Assembly: GCA_006503535.1 (NCBI GenBank) | Contig: QYRS01000010.1 | Location: 496,001 to 560,000, forward strand | Length of the DNA: 64,000 nt | DNA from: Arthrinium phaeospermum | Taxonomy: Eukaryota; Ascomycota; Sordariomycetes; Amphisphaeriales; Apiosporaceae | Direction of reading: 5' to 3' | Part shown: one piece after another, positions 56,922 to 64,000 of the stretch | How positions within the stretch are numbered: position 1 is the first letter of the stretch | Layout: every line of letters begins with the position of its first letter | The notes under the pieces: model-generated | The model's input: the letters and a program-made list of their open reading frames with translations, nothing else | The model's database searches: none | What the model was told of the DNA's origin: nothing | Program-made: the position numbers and the translations under genes

Positions 56922-58318
56922 ATGCCTGAGATCGCCGAGGGTAAGAAAGTCTGATAACTCCTTATGCAGTCATATTTCCATATACTGACGCGTGTGACAA
57001 AGTTGCGCGCATAACGCATTTCCTACGCAAGCACTTGGTCGGCAAGAGGATCAGCAAGGTCATAGCTGCGGACGACAGCAATGTCTTTGGCAAAGTGGGG
57101 ACAACCGGCGCCGACTTTCAGAAAGCCGTTACGGGGAAGAAGGTTGTAAGCGCCGGCAGCCAAGGCAAATATTTCTGGTACGGCGCGCGCTCTGCAGAGT
57201 ACGTCACGAGCTCGGAAACTAACACGCTTCCTAGGATTACCTTGGACAGCCCACCGCATCCCGTCATGCATTTCGGCATGACGGGGTGGCTCCACATCCG
57301 CTCAGAACAGACGGGCTACACCCGGTACGTCGAGAAGAACAAGAACGATAAGGAGGAGTGGCCGCCGCGCTTCTGGAAGTTCCAGCTCGAGACCGACAGC
57401 GACCCCAAGGTCGAGGTGGCCTTCACGGACGCTCGGCGCTTCGGGCGTGTCCGTCTCGTCGACTGCCCCGGCGACGACATCCGGAAACACTCACCCCTCA
57501 AGGAGAACGGCCCCGACCCCGTGGTCGACAAGGACGTCTTCACCGAGGAATACCTCATGCAGAAGATGCGGAACCGTCACGTGCCCATCAAGGCGCTCTT
57601 GCTCGACCAGGCCATGATTAGCGGCATCGGCAACTGGGTCGGCGACGAGATCATGTACCACTCCAGGCTGCACCCCGAGCAGTACTCCGATACCTTCAGC
57701 GACGAGGATATGACCAAGCTGTTCAGGTCCATCATGTATGTGTGCGACACTGCGGTGGGCCACCTGGGCGACTCGGACAAGTTCCCCGACGACTGGCTGT
57801 TCAACCACCGCTGGGGCAAGGGCAAGAAAGACGCGTCCACTACTCTGCCGACAGGCGAGAAGATTGTATTCATCACCGTTGGCGGACGGACCAGCTGTGT
57901 TGTGCCTAGTGTCCAGAAGAAGACGGGCAAGGCCACTGTGTCGATTACAGAGGAGGAGCGTGAGGCTCTGGAGAACGGCGCGGAGAGCAAGTACTTTGAG
58001 GAGAAAGCGCCTAAAAAGGGTGGCAAGGCAAGGACTATCAAGAAGGAGGAGGGACAGCAGCCGGCACCAAGGACGGCGAGGTCGGCGAAGCGCAAGGCCG
58101 TGAAAGAAGAAGAAGGGGACGAGGAAGCAGCTCCCGCGAAGGTGGCGCCGGTCAAGAAGATTGCAAAGAAACCTCGAAAGGGCGCGACTACGGACGCAGA
58201 GCCCGTGAGCGGCAATGCCGTCAAAACGAAGAAAGGCAAGCCGGAAGCCAAACCAGCGAGTCCTGCACCGGATTTGGGACGCAGAAGGTCAGGGCGACTT
58301 AGAGGAAAGGACGCTTGA
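56922..58318 (+). CDS. Formamidopyrimidine-DNA glycosylase (Fpg/MutM family, fungal type)
   Basis: Exons 56922-56940 and 57003-58318 give 444 aa. The 19-base first exon encodes MPEIAE and carries the catalytic Pro2 and Glu3; without it the enzyme would look dead. Fpg proteins remove oxidised purines and nick the abasic site in base-excision repair. Seen: VARITHFLRKHLVGKRISKV, PPHPVMHFGMTGWLHIRSEQ, DARRFGRVRLV and the H2TH segment ALLLDQAMISGIGNWVGDEI. The C-terminal zinc finger of bacteria is absent, replaced by GGRTSCVVPSVQKKTG as in plant and fungal 'zincless' enzymes. The Lys/Glu-rich tail (about 320-444) has several basic clusters that may act as nuclear signals. Confidence 0.92.
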
Positions 58319-59245
58319 TACGGACCTTGGGTCTGCCTGAGTGTGGCAGTAGCACCGTATTGGCGACGTGTATAATGGCGGCCGTCCCATGACGTTTATG
58401 TATGATATAATTTGGATGTAGAACTGCTCGATTGGCTCTTGGATGTGGTTAGATAGGCCCGGTAATACATATTCGCTGTTGATGTTTTCCCCCTGTCCCT
58501 CTACTGCACTAGTCCACGTAAGTTTGAGACAAAGATGCCTCTTCAGACGGATGAAGAACTGCAACTCCATAAGCTTCGACAAGCCGCGGCCCTTTCACAT
58601 ACGACCATATGTCGCAGACAACTCGGGATCCCGTCCGCTCTCCCCTTGATAAGCTGCGAACAGCCAGATTAGTACTAGAGTCGGTGACGATCTGGGAATC
58701 CCTGGTGTTGTATGTATTTATACTTTTTACCATTTACTCCTTCATATCGGTGATTTCTTGGAGGTTTGGACTGTTTCTCCGGGGCTTGCTAAGGTTTCAT
58801 GGCGTATAGTCACTGATCTAAAGGGAGTACACATCTTTGGTCGAAATGCACCCAAGTATTCTACGGAGTTTTAAACATGATCGTTACTCAAAGTCATTAA
58901 GCTTGTATCGTATGATACCTCTACTACTAGTAGCATACCATTCCCGTGAGTTATATCAATGTGGCGGAAATTGTAGAACTGCGACATATCGGGTGACTGC
59001 GACCAGCGTAATCTAGACACCGACTAACAAGTATCCGTGGATCATATATTAACGAATAAAAAGAGTATTACACTCGTAGCTCATAAGTTAATGGGAGAAC
59101 ATGAAGCACTAAGCCTGACTCATAGTTGCTTTTTCCTTCCCTCTTGGTGTTGCAGTCTAAGTGCAGCCCCGAAACGCCTTCGCTCTCCATTTTAAGCAAT
59201 ACACTTGGGTTGGTCGTGTTCATTGTAGAAAGCGCTACACATGTC
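58319..59245. other. Convergent 3' region, about 0.9 kb
   Basis: Between the ends of FPG and the deubiquitinase gene. A/T-rich, no gene recognised. Confidence 0.5.
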
Positions 59246-61102
59246 TCACTCCTTCAGCGCGTCCCGTAGTAATCCCATCTCAGCGAGTTTGACGACGAAC
59301 GCGTGGATCGCCGGCGTGTAGTCTAGTCGCCGGCTCTCCATCTTGGTCATCGCCTCCTGTCGAATGTCGATAATATCCTGCTCCTCGGGGGTTGGGTTCC
59401 GCTTCTTTCCATTCTCCGCTCCGGACGCAACGCCATTATCCCCCGCGTACTCGCCCTTGTCGTCGGGGCCGGAGACCAGAGGCGCATTGCACACAGCCAG
59501 CAGATTGAAATTCAGCTGAGCGTCGGTACTGGCCTCCATACGCGCAGCGATCGCCGACAAGGCAATATGCAACCACGGCTGCATCAGCTCGTTGTCTTCA
59601 CTTCCGCCTTCTGGAGTCTCGGGAGTGGAGTAGGTGCCATGGCATAGCGGTTTAGCTTCGAGACCATCGAGTTCCCAGACACGCCCAGCCATGGGAACGT
59701 AGGCGATGTAGTGGTTCGCTATATCTAGGTCTCGCTTCTTTTTCCGAGGGGGCTTCTTCTTGTTCCCGTTGCCCGAAGTCTTGCGACTTGCTGGTTTCTT
59801 CTTGGTGGCGCTTAAAGCCTTCCTGCTCTGCTCCTTCTCCCACTCCTCGAACTTGTTATCCAGCAACAAGTCTTCAGAGAGTAGGTCAATGCGCCGCGCA
59901 GCACTATTGTGTATCCCGCGGATGAAGTCGTTGGTGTCGAGCATGTGGCCTCGGTGTGGCGGTGGCAAGTTCGCAGTAGCAGCTTTGAACTCGGTTAGTT
60001 CTGGACCGAAACCGGGGTCGGCCGCGTTCATCAGGATATTCATAATAGCGACAGTAGCGCAGGCATTCGTGGTGGTCTGGTTGCCAAACCAGAGCCCATC
60101 CGGGCATTCCTCGCGCTTTTCGGCCATGTCTTCGTCCTCGTCATCTTCATTATACTGGTATAGAAAGATGAGTCCGTGTACGGGCCGCGGCAAGAATGCC
60201 AGAGCTTCCGGGTCCAAGCCCCAGAGCTCGCGAATCTGAAAGCTTGGCGCGCCGAAGGACTGCAGCATGGCGTTGAAGAAAGCTGGTTCGGACTCGATCT
60301 CCACCCAGCCTGCGAACTCTCTACGCTCGCCTGGCTGCATGGCAGATAGGGCGTGTTCCAGTTGTGCGAGACTGGCCTTCAGCGTCTCTGGTTCCATCTT
60401 CTTGGATGCCATTTCCGCAGCCTTGCGCTTGGGTCTGGCTGATATCGAGATCTTCCTAGTGCCACTAACAGCTGAGGGAGGGGGTTGAAATTCCCCGTCC
60501 TCGTAGCGGTTTACAGTCTTTCTCGCACGCGCAGAACGACGAATGGGTTTAATAGGCTCGTCGTCACCAACATCCGTAATGGGATCAGGTTCCGGGCATG
60601 CATTGTCGTCTCTCGGCATTGAGGATGACGGAGAATCCGACTGGGTGCTCTCGGTGGGGTTGAGCGTGGTCGTCTCCCCGTTCTCTGCCACAGCTTCAAT
60701 GCCTACTCCCATATCATCCTGCTCCTTTTTATCATCAGCCGCGGGCGGGACGGTTTCTGATAACGTGACATCATCACCAATGTCATGCTGCCCATACTCC
60801 ATCTTGGTATCTGGGCTAGTCTCTTGCTGTGCTGCGGTTGGCTCTGGTTGTGTTTCCTGCATGGCATCTTCGGCTTTGCTTTGCGATCCAAGCTCCGGCA
60901 TGTCGTCTTTTCCCACTTGGCCTGGGTCTGACATTTGACTGGGGCTCCCAGAGTCGATGTCCATCACATCATCCGCCTTGGTAAGGTTGGCCGGATCTGC
61001 ACCTTCATCCATTATTGCCGCAATATCTTTCGTAAGCCGTGAAAGAAGGAAGGTGGCCGTGGCAAGACGGAAAGGTAAGGTGGACGACTTGGCCAGAGGC
61101 AC
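59246..61102 (-). CDS. UCH37-type ubiquitin C-terminal hydrolase (peptidase C12)
   Basis: Single exon. A frame of 618 aa opens at 61102, but the ATG at 61012 (MDEGADPANLTKADD), giving 588 aa, may be the true start. The acidic N-terminus (about 200 residues) is followed by basic patches (IRRSARARKTVNRYEDG; SARPKRKAAEMASKK). The catalytic domain begins REFAGWVEIESEPAFFNAML. The nucleophile lies in TTTNACATVAIMNIL, the catalytic His and Asp in NHYIAYVPMAGRVWELDGLE. The crossover loop between them carries a Lys-rich insert (KKKPASRKTSGNGNKKKPPR). A C-terminal helical tail (TPEEQDIIDIRQEAMTKMES) fits the UCH37 ULD region that binds proteasomal Rpn13 or chromatin partners. Confidence 0.9.
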   Translation of the reverse strand: MPLAKSSTLPFRLATATFLLSRLTKDIAAIMDEGADPANLTKADDVMDIDSGSPSQMSDPGQVGKDDMPELGSQSKAEDAMQETQPEPTAAQQETSPDTKMEYGQHDIGDDVTLSETVPPAADDKKEQDDMGVGIEAVAENGETTTLNPTESTQSDSPSSSMPRDDNACPEPDPITDVGDDEPIKPIRRSARARKTVNRYEDGEFQPPPSAVSGTRKISISARPKRKAAEMASKKMEPETLKASLAQLEHALSAMQPGERREFAGWVEIESEPAFFNAMLQSFGAPSFQIRELWGLDPEALAFLPRPVHGLIFLYQYNEDDEDEDMAEKREECPDGLWFGNQTTTNACATVAIMNILMNAADPGFGPELTEFKAATANLPPPHRGHMLDTNDFIRGIHNSAARRIDLLSEDLLLDNKFEEWEKEQSRKALSATKKKPASRKTSGNGNKKKPPRKKKRDLDIANHYIAYVPMAGRVWELDGLEAKPLCHGTYSTPETPEGGSEDNELMQPWLHIALSAIAARMEASTDAQLNFNLLAVCNAPLVSGPDDKGEYAGDNGVASGAENGKKRNPTPEEQDIIDIRQEAMTKMESRRLDYTPAIHAFVVKLAEMGLLRDALKE

Positions 61103-61924
61103 CTGGCTGAGGCCAAGACTGGTCGTTCAAATAGTCGAATGCGCCCCGGAAGCTCCAGGCAGAGTCTGTAAGAGGCTGCAGCATTGAAGTACAAACCGGC
61201 AACTAACCAACCACCATAGCAGTCCAGCGGAGAAATTGAGCGGATAGTTTTTAAGAAAAGTACAATCTGAACAAGAAGACAAATTTCTCTCATTCATGTA
61301 TGAAAAATGGTTGCCGCATATGAGATTCTATTAATTACAAAGTGTTGCCTTTGTTCTGTCGCTCACTTGCTTGGGGTTTTCTTGAATCAATCAATCAATG
61401 GTGTGAGGGCCGTTGGTAGGCAGGAACATTAGCAGTAGCAGTAGCAGCAGTAGCTGCTGATAGCTAAGCTGAGCTCTAGTGGGTCTATCTCTCTGGGCCT
61501 GGGGGAGCTGCTAGCCAGAATGCTAGCCGCTATTGGGCGTTTGTACAGTTTATGCAGGCGTAGGATAGCGCACAATGATGCATAAGTGGATGCAGCTTTC
61601 AGCGATTGAGTGACGCGCCCGTTTGGCATGCCCAGTCTTTTTTGGGCGTGACTGGTGCGGAAAGATTTCAAGAACATGGGTCGGGCCTTAGTGTGTGTTT
61701 ACTATCCAACTGAGCCTTTGGAGCTTCTGGGGATTCATTGATTGCTCCAACAACAAAATATTCTGGATCCCGACGATTTCTGCCTGATCGTGGGTAACAA
61801 AGACACGGTTGACCGCCATTTTTCATCCCACGCAGCCGGCCGGCGACCCATCCCGTCTTCCTCCTCCCACCCTCCGACAGCCATTGCTTCCTCTCATGAC
61901 CGGTTACCATCGTCACGGAATGCC
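61103..61924. other. Divergent promoter region, UCH/POM152
   Basis: About 0.8 kb. The POM152 frame stays open upstream of its first ATG but contains no earlier Met, so the leader is simply open by chance. No other gene seen. Confidence 0.5.
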
Positions 61925-64000
61925 ATGAATGCGACGCCGCGCATGCGGGCGGGTGGCTTTCCAGCCACCCCAGGAACAGCTGCTCCCAGAGCAAGAAGCG
62001 GGGATGCCTTCAACTCGACCCCAAGAGACCCTCCCAAGCAACAGAGGCCGGCCAAGCCCAGTCTGCCTGTCGCTCCCGAAAACACGGCCGCCCCGGTGCC
62101 CGAACGAGAGCCCTTGATACCTTTGAACATCGTGGACGGACCAAGTCAAAGATTCTACGCCTTTGCCATATACGCTGCACTGTTCGCATGGAGGCTATAC
62201 GACTGGCTGCAAGTCGTCACGACCGGCACTGGCTCTTTCACATCCTTCACAAAATGGGTTGGGATAGATTTCGTCTATCTGTTCGTCGCCTTGCCCACCC
62301 TCAGGATACCATGGCTAGACCTGTCGCAGCCGGTGGTCATCACCATGTTTGTTGTGCAATTCATCCTGAACTGGCTGTTGATGTTCAACATCCAATTCAT
62401 CCTGACGACCTGGTTGCTGAGCATTGTTAATCTCATGTTCTCGGAGAGCGAGATCTCTCTTTCCGGCAGCGATGTCAAGGTCAACAACATCTTGCACAAC
62501 CAATCCCTGATCATGGGCAAGCAGATCATCAACATCTTGCCCGAAGGCTCTGCTATGCTCAATCCCACAAAGACCCCGTACTGCATTGGCCCTGGTCGTA
62601 ACACAGTGGCGGTGCCGTTGTACTTCAACGCAACGATCCCCGTCGAGGTGGAGATTATGCGCATCGATTTCGAGACAAACAACGAAGAGGTTGTGAAGCT
62701 GAGCCGCTCTCAAATCCGCGAAATCGAAAAGCAGGCAAGAAAAATCACCGAGGACGGGTCCGTCACCTCTTACGTATACGACTTCCCCGTCAAGAAGCCA
62801 GGCGCCTATCGCTTGAACAAGGTCTTGGACGAATACAAGCTGGATGTGCAGAGGGCTGGTGAGCCAACATATGTGGTTCCTTGTCCCAGAGCTCGTGTGC
62901 GACCTGCGGATTCATCCACCCGATGCATTAACGATCTGTCGGACCTGTCCCTCGAGGTTTATGGCACGCCGCCTTTGAAGATTGTATACAGCCGCGTTAT
63001 CAACGGGCAGGATCATAGCTTCCACTTCCAGAGCCTCCAGCCCGACGGTTATTCCTCCCCGTTGGTGGGTGCCGGCAAGCTTACTAGCATGATCCACCCA
63101 GGAGAAGAGGACTTCACTTGGGCTAGAGCACAGACAGTCACAGTGGCGCTCAATGAATCGATGAACCAGGCTGGGGAGTGGCAGTATTCGATCGATGAGG
63201 TGCACGACGTTTTCCAGAACGTTGTCAAGTATGTCGCACCTGAGAACGAGGCCGACTTCAAGCCCAAGCCGAAGCATCTGTACCAGAACTTTGGTGTTAG
63301 GGAACGTCCTCGTGCGACACTGGTCGGATGCGATCTACGTAACCCTCTCAAGGTTGCCAAGGGTAAAGACAAGAAGCTCCCGGTTAAGTTCGACATTGCT
63401 AGCCCCGAGGCACAGAGCGCCACTTATACAGTCAACTGGTTGTTTTCGCCCGTGGACAAGCTTACAAAGAGTGGTGACCATGGGGATGCCGTCGAAACTG
63501 GATCGTTCACTGCCAAGGGCGCTTACGACCAGCCCACCATCTCTGCCCCTGGCCTATACACGCTCAAGTCAGTCACTTGCGAGTCCTGTGAAGGTGAAAT
63601 TGACGAGCCATCATCCTGTCTACTGCTCAACCCTCTGGAGCCCAAGCTGTCGATACAGGCGGAAGAAATCCCAGACAAGTGCGCTGGCAACTCCATTGGC
63701 CTAAGGGTGAACTTGGATCTTGTCGGTACCCCTCCGTTCAACATCCAATACGATGTTATCAGCGACACGGAACGGACCAGAAGGGAGAGAGTCGAGGTCA
63801 AGGGTCTGCGACAACAAATTGAGCTCCTACCAAGAAGCGCCGGCAGATACCAGTACAAGTTCAGGAAATTGGACGACGCCATCTACTCGGTTCCCCTGCC
63901 ATTGGCCGACGAATACACGCTCGAGCAGTATGTCAAGCCGCCAGCAACCGCCTTCATCCAGAATCCTTCGGATGTCATTACAGCCTGCCTCGACGAGCCC
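61925..64000 (+). CDS. POM152: Nuclear pore membrane protein Pom152, 5' part
   Basis: Open from the ATG at 61925 without interruption to the window edge (692 codons), so the 3' end is missing; fungal Pom152 is about 1,200-1,350 aa. It is the membrane-ring nucleoporin of the yeast and fungal pore. Seen: a short Pro-rich N-terminus (MNATPRMRAGGFPATPGTA), hydrophobic segments FYAFAIYAALFAWRLYDWLQ, FVYLFVALPTLRIPWLDL and VITMFVVQFILNWLLMFNIQ, then lumenal Ig-like repeats starting near residue 180 (SMLNPTKTPYCIGPG; PLYFNATIPVEVEIMRIDF; GAYRLNKVLDEYKLDVQ; SCLLLNPLEPKLSIQAEEIP). It has no introns in the visible part. Confidence 0.93.
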   Translation, partial: MNATPRMRAGGFPATPGTAAPRARSGDAFNSTPRDPPKQQRPAKPSLPVAPENTAAPVPEREPLIPLNIVDGPSQRFYAFAIYAALFAWRLYDWLQVVTTGTGSFTSFTKWVGIDFVYLFVALPTLRIPWLDLSQPVVITMFVVQFILNWLLMFNIQFILTTWLLSIVNLMFSESEISLSGSDVKVNNILHNQSLIMGKQIINILPEGSAMLNPTKTPYCIGPGRNTVAVPLYFNATIPVEVEIMRIDFETNNEEVVKLSRSQIREIEKQARKITEDGSVTSYVYDFPVKKPGAYRLNKVLDEYKLDVQRAGEPTYVVPCPRARVRPADSSTRCINDLSDLSLEVYGTPPLKIVYSRVINGQDHSFHFQSLQPDGYSSPLVGAGKLTSMIHPGEEDFTWARAQTVTVALNESMNQAGEWQYSIDEVHDVFQNVVKYVAPENEADFKPKPKHLYQNFGVRERPRATLVGCDLRNPLKVAKGKDKKLPVKFDIASPEAQSATYTVNWLFSPVDKLTKSGDHGDAVETGSFTAKGAYDQPTISAPGLYTLKSVTCESCEGEIDEPSSCLLLNPLEPKLSIQAEEIPDKCAGNSIGLRVNLDLVGTPPFNIQYDVISDTERTRRERVEVKGLRQQIELLPRSAGRYQYKFRKLDDAIYSVPLPLADEYTLEQYVKPPATAFIQNPSDVITACLDEP

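Noticed and set aside
1..64000. tRNA genes
   Set aside because: I looked for B-box-like GGTTCGANTCC segments with matching arms and found none convincing; a covariance-model search would be decisive.

Overview
This window reads as nuclear DNA of a filamentous ascomycete, most likely a Sordariomycete. Genes are split by short introns (about 45-135 nt) with GTAAGT/GTATGT-type donors, CTAAC-like branch sites and (T/C)AG acceptors. The proteins are fungal: Pom152, Ndc80, Yip1, adenylosuccinate lyase, a Prs1-type PRPP synthetase, plant/fungal-type Fpg glycosylase, Vip1-type RRM protein, fungal CorA-like membrane proteins and a fungal-type Ser/Thr kinase. There are no operons, rRNA genes, CRISPR arrays or tRNAs that I could find. 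Exon coordinates were worked out by hand from splice signals and frame continuity, so boundaries may be off by a few bases.

Layout. 0-1.3 kb: YIP1. 3.4-8.5 kb: an accessory-looking patch with a secreted protein of sixteen QVDGSR-type repeats, whose signal peptide and repeats lie in different frames, a decayed transposase DNA-binding relic, and a CYP503-like P450. 9.6-12.2 kb: a SET-domain protein followed by a perfect 71-bp tandem duplication. 12.6-20 kb: a coiled-coil protein with an apparent frameshift, a small hydrophilic protein, the Vip1-like RRM protein and a major facilitator transporter. 21.6-32.2 kb: an accessory island with an orphan membrane protein, two CorA-like membrane proteins, and between them a Ser/Thr kinase flanked by two small, apparently paralogous proteins. 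33.3-46.3 kb: mostly housekeeping genes (NDC80, an OB-fold-like protein, ADE13, a conserved fungal protein, a cupin, a nitronate monooxygenase). 46.3-54.7 kb: about 8 kb of gene-poor DNA around one small dsRNA-binding-type gene. 54.7-64 kb: PRS1 and FPG (divergent), a UCH37-type deubiquitinase, and POM152 running off the right edge.

The housekeeping genes act in separate pathways: purine and PRPP supply (ADE13, PRS1), base-excision repair (FPG), kinetochore (NDC80), nuclear pore (POM152), ER-Golgi traffic (YIP1) and proteasomal deubiquitination (UCH). The two novelty candidates are the repeat protein near the P450, a possible ribosomal peptide precursor that lacks classical Kex2 sites between its repeats, and the kinase/small-protein-pair/CorA-like island. 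Both functional readings are inference.
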